A DNA stretch of 64,000 bases, from contig CBDATB010000012.1 in the NCBI GenBank assembly GCA_965199745.1, positions 248,001 through 312,000 of the forward strand. Direction: 5' to 3'. The first letter of the stretch is position 1; each line of letters opens with the position of its first letter. The notes under the pieces were generated by a model. That model did no database searches. It worked only from the letters and a program-made list of their open reading frames with translations, and was not told where the DNA came from. Positions 48,118-57,734 of this stretch are shown here, in pieces. Position numbers and translations under genes: made by a program. Source of the stretch: CBDATB01 sp965199745 (GTDB taxonomy: Bacteria; Bacteroidota; Bacteroidia; Cytophagales; Flammeovirgaceae).

Positions 48118-49011
48118 TTAATACAAATCGTCTAATTTCATTTTAATGTATTTATTAACAGAAAAAAGCGAACTAAAAAAGCCGATAATTATCCCTAATA
48201 CACTGATAAACAAGCAGGTAAGCACAATGATTTTTGTGTCTTTAATGGCAGAGAACTCAGGTACTTGTCCGACAAAACCACTCACCGTGAGCAGTAGTAA
48301 TAGCGAGGCAGTCAAGCCGCTTAAGGCTCCTTGCCACGATGCCCTTAGCAGGAAAGGTTTTTTGATAAATAGCGGTGTTGCACCTACCAATTGCATACTT
48401 CTAATGAGAAAGCGCTGGGAGAAAAAAGCTAATTTGATAGCATTATTTACTAGCATAGTGATTGTCATTAGCAGCACAGCAATAAAGGTGGCTACGACAG
48501 TACCAATTTTTTGTAAATTGCTGTTAATTTCTTTTAATAAATTTTTAGGAATAGCTACTTCGTAAATTCCATAAATATTTTCTAATTCGGATTTAATTTG
48601 TGCGCTTGCCTCATCGGTGTAATAGTTTTTTTTTAACTGAACAACAAAGGCATCATGCAGAGGGTTTTCTCCGAGAAAACTCAGGAAGTCTTCCCCGGTT
48701 TCTTCGATTAGCTTTTTTGCTGCTTTCTCTTTAGAAATAAAGGCAATAGTATTTTTATTATTGTTGAGAAATATATAGCGTTTTTCGCTAATTTCTTCTC
48801 TAATAGCCTCTTTGCGTTCTACTGTAACATTACGGTTTAAGAAAATACTGATTTTGATGTGTTTAGTTAGCTCATTGGTTAGCTTTTGTACGTGTGCAGC
48901 AAATATAAGGAAAAAGCCTATGATAAAAAGTGCCAGTGTTGTACTGAACACAACATTGACATAGGGATAGTTGCCAATTTTTTTTTTATACGATATTTTT
49001 CTTGGCTTCAT
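48118..49011 (-). CDS. ftsX: Cell division ABC-type permease FtsX
   Basis: 297 residues. An N-terminal cytoplasmic tail and membrane helix (VNVVFSTTLALFIIGFFLIF) lead into a periplasmic domain with ISIFLNRNVTVERKEAIREE and FLGENPLHDAFVVQL. Three more helices follow, with the intervening QRFLIRSMQLVGATPLFIKK, the FtsX signature. With FtsE it activates peptidoglycan hydrolases at the septum. ftsE is not in the window. Preceded by pnuC, followed by DUF3098. Confidence 0.94.
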   Translation of the reverse strand: MKPRKISYKKKIGNYPYVNVVFSTTLALFIIGFFLIFAAHVQKLTNELTKHIKISIFLNRNVTVERKEAIREEISEKRYIFLNNNKNTIAFISKEKAAKKLIEETGEDFLSFLGENPLHDAFVVQLKKNYYTDEASAQIKSELENIYGIYEVAIPKNLLKEINSNLQKIGTVVATFIAVLLMTITMLVNNAIKLAFFSQRFLIRSMQLVGATPLFIKKPFLLRASWQGALSGLTASLLLLLTVSGFVGQVPEFSAIKDTKIIVLTCLFISVLGIIIGFFSSLFSVNKYIKMKLDDLY

Positions 49012-49035
49012 GCTTACTTTTTGTCTAGCAATCTG

Positions 49036-49644
49036 TTAGTGAGTAAGTGCCAATTCTTCTGCTCCCAATTTTTTTTTCCACTTTATATATCCTCTCGTGC
49101 AGAGCAGCACATATATCGAGTATAATAAAGTACTGCTGTATATCTCCTTATAAGAGTAAATGCCTACGCAAATGATATTTACTGAGGTCCATACGAGCCA
49201 GCTTTCTATTTTCTTTCTGGCTAGTTGCCATAAGGCCAGTAAGCCAAAGCAGGCAATACTCGCGTTCCAGTAAGGTAAATCCGCATCATTAATATTTTTT
49301 GCTATGAATTTGCCGCAAAGTATGCTTATCGCAGCGGTTAAACCGATAAATATGATTAATTCTTGTAGACTTAAGCGAGTAATGCATAAAATTGTCTTTT
49401 TCTTCCCTCCCCGCAACCAATTGTACCAGCCATAAAAACCTATTGAGGCATAGATAATAGATAAAATAACATAGCCAAATAAATTTGCTTGCCATAACGT
49501 GTAGGCATATAGACTCAAGCCGATGATACTTGCCGGCCAGCCCCATATAATCTCGCGAGTATTCAGATATACACAGATAATACCAAATAATGAGGCAAGC
49601 AGCTCTATTGGGTGTTCTGAGAGATAGTTAGTAATAAATTCCAT
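49036..49644 (-). CDS. pnuC: PnuC-type vitamin transporter (nicotinamide riboside)
   Basis: 202 residues from Met 49644; a GTG two codons upstream (49650) is an alternative. About seven hydrophobic segments, with the family motifs REIIWGWPASIIGL, GWYNWLRGG and ARKKIESWLVWTSVN. PnuC carriers are facilitators for nicotinamide riboside; close relatives take thiamine, and substrate cannot be told for certain by eye. No riboswitch-like leader is visible. First gene of the pnuC-ftsX-DUF3098-dprA run. Confidence 0.88.
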   Translation of the reverse strand: MEFITNYLSEHPIELLASLFGIICVYLNTREIIWGWPASIIGLSLYAYTLWQANLFGYVILSIIYASIGFYGWYNWLRGGKKKTILCITRLSLQELIIFIGLTAAISILCGKFIAKNINDADLPYWNASIACFGLLALWQLARKKIESWLVWTSVNIICVGIYSYKEIYSSTLLYSIYVLLCTRGYIKWKKKLGAEELALTH

Positions 49645-49683
49645 GCACACGACGATTAAAATATACAGTAATAAAATATGTTA

Positions 49684-49715
49684 CAAAAGTAGCATTATTT
49701 TGCACAGCTTGCAAA
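49684..49715 (-). promoter_or_regulatory. Predicted promoter of the pnuC-ftsX run
   Basis: On the minus strand, TTTG (49715-49712), a 20-base spacer and TACTTTTG (49691-49684): an exact match to the Bacteroidota vegetative promoter. Expected start near 49677, about 30 bases before the pnuC start. Confidence 0.7.
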
Positions 49716-50277
49716 ACCGCCAAGTATAAAAGGAATTATTTGTGCCGAAAATTCTTTGCAAATATATTTTAAGCTCGCACACACATAATTTGTGAAATCC
49801 TGTAATTTGTTTTTTATAAGCCCTACTACTCGGATCAACCCACTGCTTTTGTGCTGCTAAAAAAAAAACTAAAACAATGTATTTACTTTCGTATAACAAA
49901 AGTTAACTTTGTCATTCTAAGGTATTATTAATGAGTTTTATTATCTTGCACAATCCCCTTTTTTTATATGAAAGTGTCAAAGTTTTTGCGAAAAACTTGT
50001 TTTTTTCCTATATTTACTCCGTCAGCAAAAGACTTAAAAAACCTCGTTGTGGACTAGCCAGTGTACGAGTGGAGTTAATGCAAGACTCCTACCCTCTTAA
50101 GCTACGCTGTGTTCTGCCGAGTCTCGAGTCATATCTATGACTTGCTCAGTCCTCAATATTGACTTTGGGTTTTGCTTCGTCCTCAGGTTTTAACACCATA
50201 TAATACCGCTTTTGGCAGTAGAATTTTTTTTCCGATATGCAAGTAAAAGTTTTCAGCATTAAGTAAACACCCTTTTT
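49716..50277. other. Intergenic stretch between pnuC and the symporter locus
   Basis: AT-rich. Two -7-like boxes on the + strand (TACTTTCG at 49884-49891 and TAACTTTG at 49904-49911) lack good -33 partners but may direct a transcript towards 50 kb. Open frames here (minus 49899-49681, plus 49931-50140) show no family pattern. No RNA gene was recognised. Confidence 0.4.
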
Positions 50278-50418
50278 ATGAAAAAAAATATCAGTTCCTC
50301 TCCTCAAAAAACGCCTCCTCTGATACTTGGTAGTTGGAATCGTTTGTATCTGCTTATATTAGCAAAATCCTTTGTATTAATTATTTTATTTTGTTACTTC
50401 GGTAGAGCTTTTGCCTGA
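50278..50418 (+). CDS. 46-residue membrane protein coupled to the symporter
   Basis: MKKNISSSPQK, then LILGSWNRLYLLILAKSFVL and IILFCYFGRAFA, stop. There is a polar N-terminus, a 'GSWNRLY' element at the membrane edge and one long hydrophobic helix. Its TGA shares the A with the ATG of the following symporter (TGATG at 50416-50420), so translation is probably coupled. From memory, short one-helix proteins with a similar W-x-x-L-Y plus helix plan occur just upstream of sodium:solute symporters in other Bacteroidota. A role as an accessory or assembly subunit is inference. Confidence 0.65.
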   Translation: MKKNISSSPQKTPPLILGSWNRLYLLILAKSFVLIILFCYFGRAFA

Positions 50419-52139
50419 TGACCCAACTCGACTGGATAGTGCTTGGTGTCACACAATTATTTATTATTGTCTACGGTATTTGGAAGAGCAGGGGAAGTAA
50501 GAATGTGAAAACTTATCTGCTCGCCAACAAAGAAATGCGCTGGGCAACTATCGGCATTTCTATTATTGCTACCCAAGCCAGTGCTATTACTTTTTTATCG
50601 ACACCAGGGCAAGCCTTTGGGGATGGGATGCGCTTTGTGCAGTTTTATATTGCCATGCCTTTGGCAATGGTGATTCTGTCCGTTACGGCTGTGCCGCTTT
50701 ACCATCGCTTGAAAGTATATACTGCTTATGAATTTCTCGAAAAACGTTTTGATTTGAGAATGCGCATTTTTACTGCTGGCATGTTTCTCATTCAGCGCAG
50801 TATGGCAGCGGGTTTGTCTATTTATGCACCGGCTATTATCCTTTCTAAAGTACTCGGCTGGGATACCGGAAGTATCGCCGCTATTGTCGGGCTTATGGTG
50901 ATTGCCTACACTGTATCGGGAGGTGCTAAAGCCGTTAGCTATACACAAAAACAGCAAATGGGTCTTATTCTCATAGGTATGTTTGTGGCAACTTACTATC
51001 TGATTAGTGGTTTGCCGAGTGATATTTCTTTTTCCGATACGCTACACATTGCAGGAAAAACCGGGCGGCTCGATGTGATTAATTTTGAAGTAGATTTTTC
51101 CGATCGCTATAATTTTTGGTCTGGGATATTAGGTGGTTTGTTTTTGTTTCTTTCTTATTTCGGCACCGACCAATCGCAAGTGCAGCGCTACTTAGGTGGG
51201 CGTTCTATTACGGAAAGTCGTATGGGTTTGTTGTTGAACGGTCTTATTAAGGTGCCGATGCAATTTGCTATTCTTTTTATTGGTGTATTGTTGTTTGTCT
51301 TTTACCAGTTTCACCTCTCGCCAATATATTTTAATAGTGCTGAGAAAAACCAAGTATATCAGAGCGAACAAGCTGAAAAATTTAAAGTATTAGAAAAAGA
51401 CTTTGAACAAAATTTTATTGAAAAACAAGCTGCTATTAGGCAAATGCTCAGTGCTATTGATGGCGAAGACAAAGAAAAAACAGCTAAATTACGCCGAGTA
51501 CTCAGCCAACTGACAGCAGCAACGGATGCCATACGTAACGAAGCAGCGGTTTTGGTAAAAAAAACTGTTGATTCTGAGTTCAATGAGCAAAATTTGACTA
51601 CTGTACGCAAAAAAGATCGAGACTTTGTGTTTATCACTTTTGTGATGAATGTATTGCCTGTTGGCTTAATTGGTTTATTAATTTCTATGATATTGGCTGC
51701 CGCTATGTCCTCTGCTTCAGCCGAGTTGAGTGCTTTAGGGGCAACGAGTTTTAATGATATTTACAAAAGAGTTTTTAAACCCCAAGCCTCCTCGCGTCAC
51801 TATTTGAATATTTCCAAATTGCTCACCGTATGCTGGGGTTTTTTTGCTATTTTATTTGCTCAATATGCTGATAAACTCGAAAATCTCATTCAGGCAGTCA
51901 ATATTTTAGGATCTTTGGTATACGGTACTATCCTAGGTATATTTCTAGTGGCCTTTTTTCTGAAAAATGTAGGATCGAAAGCTACTTTTTATGCTGCCCT
52001 CATTGCAGAATCTTTCGTTTTGTTGATTCATTTTACTGATATGGGTGTGCCTTACCTTTGGTATAACGTCATTGGTTGTTTACCGGTTTTGCTACTGGCT
52101 TGGCTTTTTCAACGCTCAATAAAAAGACATAGCCCTTGA
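50418..52139 (+). CDS. Sodium:solute symporter (SSS family)
   Basis: 573 residues with 13-14 predicted helices. TYLLANKEMRWATIGISIIA, followed by ATQASAITFLSTPGQAF, is the first core helix region; SYFGTDQSQVQRYLGGRS and MILAAAMSSASAELSALGAT are the other SSS hallmarks. Between about residues 310 and 410 there is a hydrophilic, Glu/Lys/Gln-rich, probably coiled-coil insertion, a feature of this Bacteroidota subgroup. Substrate unknown (sugar, sialic acid or other). Translationally coupled to the upstream small protein. Confidence 0.92.
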   Translation: MTQLDWIVLGVTQLFIIVYGIWKSRGSKNVKTYLLANKEMRWATIGISIIATQASAITFLSTPGQAFGDGMRFVQFYIAMPLAMVILSVTAVPLYHRLKVYTAYEFLEKRFDLRMRIFTAGMFLIQRSMAAGLSIYAPAIILSKVLGWDTGSIAAIVGLMVIAYTVSGGAKAVSYTQKQQMGLILIGMFVATYYLISGLPSDISFSDTLHIAGKTGRLDVINFEVDFSDRYNFWSGILGGLFLFLSYFGTDQSQVQRYLGGRSITESRMGLLLNGLIKVPMQFAILFIGVLLFVFYQFHLSPIYFNSAEKNQVYQSEQAEKFKVLEKDFEQNFIEKQAAIRQMLSAIDGEDKEKTAKLRRVLSQLTAATDAIRNEAAVLVKKTVDSEFNEQNLTTVRKKDRDFVFITFVMNVLPVGLIGLLISMILAAAMSSASAELSALGATSFNDIYKRVFKPQASSRHYLNISKLLTVCWGFFAILFAQYADKLENLIQAVNILGSLVYGTILGIFLVAFFLKNVGSKATFYAALIAESFVLLIHFTDMGVPYLWYNVIGCLPVLLLAWLFQRSIKRHSP

Positions 52140-52251
52140 GTGAGAATTATATATTATCTTTGTATTTGCATTAAAAAAGAATTATCGACTGAATTTTCTA
52201 TAAAACACGTCGAAAAAAGAAAATTTTATACTTTTTAAAGTATGCAAAACT

Positions 52252-52671
52252 ATGACAGCAATTCAATATAAAACCTTGTTGAAAGCAGGTTTAAATGAAG
52301 ATATCGTAGAGACATTAGGGGAGGTATTTCAAAATAAAGAAGAGTCTTTAGCTACCAAAGAAAGTGTGGCGCATACAGAGGCCATGGTACTTCAAAAGCT
52401 GAAAACGACAGAACTGAAGTTGCAGAAAGAGATAGAACAGACAAAATTGAGTTTGCAGAAAGAGATAGAACAGACAAAATTGAGTTTGCAGAAAGAGATT
52501 AAGGATGTAGAGTTAAAGCTGACTAAAGAGATCAAAGAAGTAGAATTACAACTGACCAGAGAGATCAAAAATTCGGAGCGTACTATTACCAAACGGCTCA
52601 CGTTTTTCTTTGGTTCTATTTACCTAGGCCTGATTGTTTTTCTTGTAAAAGAAATTATTGAAGCTAGGTAA
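52252..52671 (+). CDS. Coiled-coil membrane-anchored protein (DUF1640/CCDC90-like)
   Basis: 139 residues. An N-terminal ~45-residue region (MTAIQYKTLLKAGLNEDIVE) leads into a long coiled coil made of 11-residue units such as LQKEIEQTKLS and VELKLTKEIKE, and a single C-terminal helix (FFFGSIYLGLIVFLVKEII) that anchors it. This layout fits the DUF1640 family of short tail-anchored coiled-coil proteins. Two of the units are exact DNA repeats (33 bases), so copy number may vary between strains. Function unknown. Confidence 0.75.
   Translation: MTAIQYKTLLKAGLNEDIVETLGEVFQNKEESLATKESVAHTEAMVLQKLKTTELKLQKEIEQTKLSLQKEIEQTKLSLQKEIKDVELKLTKEIKEVELQLTREIKNSERTITKRLTFFFGSIYLGLIVFLVKEIIEAR
52420..52500 (+). 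repeat. 33-base in-frame tandem repeat
   Basis: The unit starting TTGCAGAAAGAGATAGAACA occurs twice without change (52420-52452, 52453-52485), and a third copy begins and diverges after about 15 bases. Each unit adds 11 residues, one hendecad of the coiled coil. Confidence 0.85.
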
Positions 52672-52718
52672 AAGTATTGTATTTATTTCCTACCGTGTTT
52701 TGAGTTCATCCTGTACTT

Positions 52719-54815
52719 ATGAACTTTTTTGAAAATAAAATAGAATACCTTAAAGGAGTTGGTGCAAAAAAAGCAGCTGTATTAAACAAAGATCTCGATA
52801 TTTTCACTTTTGGTGAAATGCTGCAGTACTATCCTTTCAGGCACGAGGATAGGAGTCGCTTTTATACCATTGACGAAATTAGAGAAGACTTTCCCTACGT
52901 TCAACTCAAAGGAGTTATTTCCTCAGTCTGTATTGTCGGTGAAGGCAAAAAAAAGCGACTAGTTGCCAAATTTCAGGATGAAACCGCTAGCATAGAATTG
53001 CTTTGGTTTAACTCTACACAGTGGATAACTAAGCAACTACAGCCCAATAATACATATATTGTATTTGGTAAGCCTGTGCGTTATGGCAGCCAGTATAGTA
53101 TTACGCATCCCGAATTTGAACCCTATAAGCCCGAACTAGTCCAAGGCATCGGTTTACAGCCCGTATACCATACTACCGACCGAATGAAGAAAAGCTATCT
53201 GACGAGTAAAGCTCTTGCCAAAATCCAGTTTGATTTACTTGCGCAAGCCTATGAAAAAATCCCTGAATCTCTGCCCTATTATATCATAGCTAAGTATGCT
53301 TTTTTATCTAAAAAAGAAGCAGTGGCCAGTGTGCATTTCCCAAAACAAGCAGCAATACTTGCGAAGGCAAAGGCTAGACTTAAGTTTGAAGAATTGTTTT
53401 ATATTCAACTCAAAATGCTGAAGCAAAAGAAAAACCGTACGGTGAAAGTACAGGGGCAGATTTTTGCGCATATTCCAACACTCAAGTTTTTCTACAAAGA
53501 ACACTTACCTTTTCAACTGACTAGCGCACAAAAACACGCTATTCGAGAGATATACCAAGATATGAAGAGTGGCTACCAGATGAATCGTCTGCTACAAGGA
53601 GATGTAGGCAGCGGAAAAACCGTGACCGCTTTTATTTGTATGCTCATAGCTATTGATAATGGTACACAGGCTTGTATGATGGCACCTACCGAAATCTTGG
53701 CAGAACAACACTATAATACCTTACAATCTTTTGCTCAAAAACTAAAAATTCCCATCGCTCGCCTGACTGGCTCTACGCGTAAAAAACAAAAACAGCACAT
53801 TAACGAAGCACTACAGAGTGGCGAGTTGAAAATTATTGTTGGTACACATGCACTCATTGAGGACACAGTAGATTTTCATAACCTAGGACTCTGTGTTATT
53901 GACGAGCAACATCGCTTTGGCGTAGCGCAACGCGCTAAGCTGTGGAATAAAAATGCAGTTTATTCCCCCCACGTACTGGTAATGACTGCCACGCCCATTC
54001 CCCGCACTTTAGCCATGACACTTTATGGAGACCTAGACATTTCAGTCATCGACGAGCTACCGGCAGGTAGAAAACCCATTAGAACTACACACTATGATGA
54101 CACTAACCGACTGAAAATATGGGGTTTTATTCGCCAGCAAGTCAAGCAAGGACGACAGGTGTATATAGTATATCCGCTCATCGAGGAGTCGGAGAATTTC
54201 GATTATAAAAACCTTGAAGATGGCTATGAAGCTGTAAGGCGTGCTTTCCCAGAATATCCCGTCAGCATCCTGCACGGTAGGATGCACTCTGAGGATAAAG
54301 ATTATGAAATGCAGCGCTTTGCAGCAGGAGAAACAAAAATTATGGTGGCAACAACGGTCATAGAAGTGGGTGTGAACGTACCTAACGCCACGGTGATGAT
54401 CATAGAAAATGCCGAGCGTTTCGGACTGGCACAACTACACCAGCTTAGGGGTAGGGTAGGAAGGAGTACGTATCAGTCTTATTGTCTGTTGATGAGTGAA
54501 AACCGTTTTAAGCTCGGCAAAGAAGCAAAAATACGCCTTCAGACTATGTGTAACAGCAATGATGGATTTGAAATCGCTAATGTCGATCTTAAACTCCGCG
54601 GTCCGGGTGATTTGTCCGGTACGCAACAAAGCGGCGTACTCGATCTGCAATTTGCCAACTTGGGAAAAGATACTAAGACCCTTGAAGAAGCACGCAAAGT
54701 AGCCGAACAAATTCTAACAGAAGACCCCACTCTAGAAAAACCAGAACACAATATTTTAAAAACTCGCCTAGAATCCTTTGAAAAAAGAACTTCTACTTGG
54801 AGCAGAATTAGTTAG
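52719..54815 (+). CDS. recG: ATP-dependent DNA helicase RecG
   Basis: 698 residues, full length. Remodels stalled replication forks and Holliday junctions. The N-terminal wedge/OB-fold domain includes YLKGVGAKKAAVLNKDLDIF and the FxxE-type HHxD region YYPFRHEDRS. The helicase core has Walker A LLQGDVGSGKTVTAF, DEQH box VIDEQHRFGVAQR, TATPIPRTLAMTLYGDLD, and in the second lobe VATTVIEVGVNVPNATVM and QLRGRVGR. The C-terminal TRG-like hook (LRGPGDLSGTQQSG) is present. Single gene. Confidence 0.98.
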   Translation: MNFFENKIEYLKGVGAKKAAVLNKDLDIFTFGEMLQYYPFRHEDRSRFYTIDEIREDFPYVQLKGVISSVCIVGEGKKKRLVAKFQDETASIELLWFNSTQWITKQLQPNNTYIVFGKPVRYGSQYSITHPEFEPYKPELVQGIGLQPVYHTTDRMKKSYLTSKALAKIQFDLLAQAYEKIPESLPYYIIAKYAFLSKKEAVASVHFPKQAAILAKAKARLKFEELFYIQLKMLKQKKNRTVKVQGQIFAHIPTLKFFYKEHLPFQLTSAQKHAIREIYQDMKSGYQMNRLLQGDVGSGKTVTAFICMLIAIDNGTQACMMAPTEILAEQHYNTLQSFAQKLKIPIARLTGSTRKKQKQHINEALQSGELKIIVGTHALIEDTVDFHNLGLCVIDEQHRFGVAQRAKLWNKNAVYSPHVLVMTATPIPRTLAMTLYGDLDISVIDELPAGRKPIRTTHYDDTNRLKIWGFIRQQVKQGRQVYIVYPLIEESENFDYKNLEDGYEAVRRAFPEYPVSILHGRMHSEDKDYEMQRFAAGETKIMVATTVIEVGVNVPNATVMIIENAERFGLAQLHQLRGRVGRSTYQSYCLLMSENRFKLGKEAKIRLQTMCNSNDGFEIANVDLKLRGPGDLSGTQQSGVLDLQFANLGKDTKTLEEARKVAEQILTEDPTLEKPEHNILKTRLESFEKRTSTWSRIS

Positions 54816-55095
54816 TGGTAGATTTTTTATAATTTTTTTTACTTTTTATAACAATTAATTTTGAAAAGTTAAAAACTTCCTTAGGTTTGATCTTCACAAA
54901 CAACTGTGCTCAGCATCCGAAATGACTGTTAAACCTAAATAAACTCACACTGAAAAGTTTCTATTTCCGAAAAGCAAAGAAAAGTTGTTTGAAGCGGGAG
55001 CGTTGAGTAGGCGAGTGCCTGCCCAAGGGCAATATTGCAAGTCTCTGGCATTCCTTAATCATGCCAGAAGCGTTTTTTTCTAATCAATTACTGAA

Positions 55096-56740
55096 ATGAA
55101 AAAGTCAACACACAATCTACTCGCACTCCTGTTGAGTGCCTTGTTTCTCTTTTCTTGCAAGTAAAAAAGAGATCGAAGAAGAGCAATTTACTATGCTTGA
55201 TCTTTACGATGAGTTAAATATTGTCGATAATAGTGCTACTCACGTCTTGCAAGATTATGACAAATACGGACAAATGAAAATCCTTTTTGCACAAGCCTTG
55301 CAAAAGAATATGCTTACATACGAAGAGTTTAAGCCCTTTGTTTTTCAAAGACTCTTCAATGAAAAAACCCTTGAAATCAAAGAAATACTCTATATAGCCA
55401 TTAAAGACCAGCTTGTTGTTGGAAGTAATACTTTCGAGCATTTGCTCCTCAGTGCTTTTGATGAAGAGCAGGTGCAGATGAAAAACCTCATTAAGAGCAT
55501 CCCGTCTGATTTTCCGAATTTGGTTATCAAAATTCCCGACTGGTTTAATAATGTAGCCAAACAAACAGCACTTGATACTCTAGATTATGCTATATTTCCT
55601 GCTGTGAGAAAAGTAGTAGTAGCCAACACCAGCTCGGTAAAACTCACAACAGGCAACGGTACCAAGGGTGGCTGGCTGGGTTATAAAATTGATAGTGACG
55701 ACAAAGCCTTCTCAGCAACGCAGGCTATTCCTAATATCGTACCTATTCAGGTGAAAGAAAGCGAAAAGCTCATCCCGATACTTCCCGGAAACCTCACTAC
55801 TATTTGGGGAGATAATCTGGTAAAAGACCATTTTCCCATATTGCAAACTTGCGGCAACCCCACTCAACTGCCTCAAGCTATTGATTATGACTATCGAACA
55901 AGCCAGTATGATTTTGTCAGTATTGCCGCAATGAATAAATATATTAACGCTGCACGCAGCCCGTTAAGCACAGACGAGTGCGTACCCGACTGCGAAAGAG
56001 ACTGTAGAACAGAAAAAAATGTTATTGAAGGGATAAGATTAGGCAATATTGCCACTTTTAAAGTTATCGATAATCAGCCTATCGGAGAGGACGAAATATC
56101 CCTGCACTATCAGTTTGTCGCTACCGTAATGTGTGGCGATCCTGCTGTATCAGGAACATGTGAACCTAGAACATGGCACTTGATTTTTAACGGCACCGTT
56201 AATGATTTTTTTGAAGTGCAAAAACACTACGGCACACCGCTAAATAGTGAGTTGGCAGATGTTATTTATTATGGTAGAGAGTCGGGTAGAGATTTCTATG
56301 ATAAAAGCTTTTCCTAGATATTACGATATTCCTGTGTATCGTTCTGCTAAGCAAATTTACTCCCAAGTACTCTATTTGCCTGAGCAAGAAGTGGAATGGA
56401 ATGGAATGGATACTATATTGGAGATAGAATTTCATTAAGCATACATGAGCATGATAACCTCACAGTTGAGGGGAACAGTAAGCCAAACCATTACAGTAAC
56501 GCATTCTTCTAGTATCTCTTTAGGACTGAAAGATCCAGAGTCAATAGTAGAGGGTAAGTTTGGATTCGATTCCGGCGTGCAGAAATCATCTACCTACACC
56601 TTAACCGCTGAAAAAGATGTCTTCTTGGGGCAGATAGGTTCTATATATTGCGACCCGAATTTTGATAATCCTACTTTTTTTGGTTTTAATAAGTCCACGG
56701 GTTCTGTCGATACGCATTTTGCCTTTATTATTAAGTGGTT
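55096..56740 (+). pseudogene. Exported hypothetical lipoprotein, broken by several indels
   Basis: ATG 55096 encodes a lipoprotein signal (LLALLLSALFLFSC) but stops two codons after the Cys. An extra base there shifts the rest, SKKEIEEEQFTMLDLYDELN onward, into the next frame, which stays open to 56317. A second shift near 56305 is needed to continue as PRYYDIPVYRSAKQIYSQVL. A five-base duplication at about 56398-56407 (tggaatggaatgga) breaks EVEWNGYYIGDRISLSIHEH, and another change near 56470 leads to SLGLKDPESIVEGKFGFDSG. The ancestral protein was about 540 residues, with a Cys cluster (CVPDCERDCRTEKN) near residue 300. I do not recognise the family. Confidence 0.75.
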
Positions 56741-56744
56741 TAAA

Positions 56745-56785
56745 AAAAATCTCAGCGTCCTGTTATTTTGGGTGCTGAGGTTTTT
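56745..56785. terminator. Rho-independent terminator, usable in both directions
   Basis: AAAAATCTCAGC (56745-56756) pairs with GCTGAGGTTTTT (56774-56785), 11 of 12 positions, with a 17-base loop; T-runs lie on both strands. It separates the broken lipoprotein gene (+) from the aminotransferase gene (-). Confidence 0.75.
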
Positions 56786-56813
56786 CTTGGCTAATTCTTC
56801 AATGCCAAAATCA

Positions 56814-57632
56814 CTAATTCATTGTCTCTTCAAATTCTTGCATGAGGTATTTGGTTTTTGCTCCTACGCTGCCTTTGTTAATAATCTGCTCGCCAACTTT
56901 TACAATGGGCATGAGTCGCTTTCCTGAGCCAGTGATAAATGCTTCATGAGCTTGAGCGATTTCATGAGTTTGCACGTTTCTTACCGATAGCTGAAAATTT
57001 TCTGCTGCTATTTCCAGAATAGTTTTTCTAGTAATTCCCTGCAGAATATTATCTTTAGCAGTGATTAGGATATTTCCTTTGATAAGAAAGAAATTAGCAC
57101 GTGATGCTTCTAATATATTACCTCCGTAATGATATAAAACATCTACAGCATTTTGCCTTTGCATTTGTTGCTCCAATCGGATGGAGCTAATATAATTAAT
57201 AGATTTGACGTATGGCAATTCTCTTTGATGTTCGTGTAATAGCAGTGTTGCTCCTTGTTCATAAAAGCTACCTTTAGCATAGACAGGCTCTTGTAACAAG
57301 ACAGCAAAGTTGGGTTTGCCAATTGTATAACTATTATTGGAATAACCGCCTGTAATGAGTAGTTTAACAGCGGCTTCTTGCACATTATTTTTTTCGATGA
57401 TTTGCCGAATAATATATGCTACTTCTGCCTGAGTATGTGGTATGGTTAAGCATAAGGTTTTGGCAGAGTGGAAAAAACGGCTTAAGTAATCTTTTAAACG
57501 AAAAGGCTGCTGTTTCACCACCGGAAAGTAGTCGAAAGCACCATAGCCTCTTAATATGGACAGATCGGAAATATGGACAAAAATCGATTTTTCCCTAATA
57601 AATTCGCCGTTAAAAAAACACCAAGGGTTCAT
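56814..57632 (-). CDS. Aminotransferase class IV (branched-chain/D-amino-acid/ADC-lyase fold)
   Basis: 272 residues. PLP-dependent fold-type IV enzyme. The catalytic Lys is in ELPYVKSINYISSIRLEQQM, and the cofactor-binding Glu in GNILEASRANFFL, followed by GITRKTILEIA. The N-terminal FFNGEFIREKSIFVHISDLS matches the family. The bacteroidotal members include D-alanine transaminase, branched-chain transaminase and aminodeoxychorismate lyase; sequence alone does not separate them here. Standalone gene. Confidence 0.88.
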   Translation of the reverse strand: MNPWCFFNGEFIREKSIFVHISDLSILRGYGAFDYFPVVKQQPFRLKDYLSRFFHSAKTLCLTIPHTQAEVAYIIRQIIEKNNVQEAAVKLLITGGYSNNSYTIGKPNFAVLLQEPVYAKGSFYEQGATLLLHEHQRELPYVKSINYISSIRLEQQMQRQNAVDVLYHYGGNILEASRANFFLIKGNILITAKDNILQGITRKTILEIAAENFQLSVRNVQTHEIAQAHEAFITGSGKRLMPIVKVGEQIINKGSVGAKTKYLMQEFEETMN

Positions 57633-57734
57633 AAAGCGTTATTGATTTGACTAGCTAAAAATACAAAAGTGAAAAATGAAAATTGAAAAATGAAAAATTT
57701 TGATTACTCAATTGCATTAATTATCCATTAAAAA

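Noticed and set aside
49931..50140. 69-codon plus-strand frame in the pnuC-symporter gap
   Set aside because: No family pattern; probably chance.
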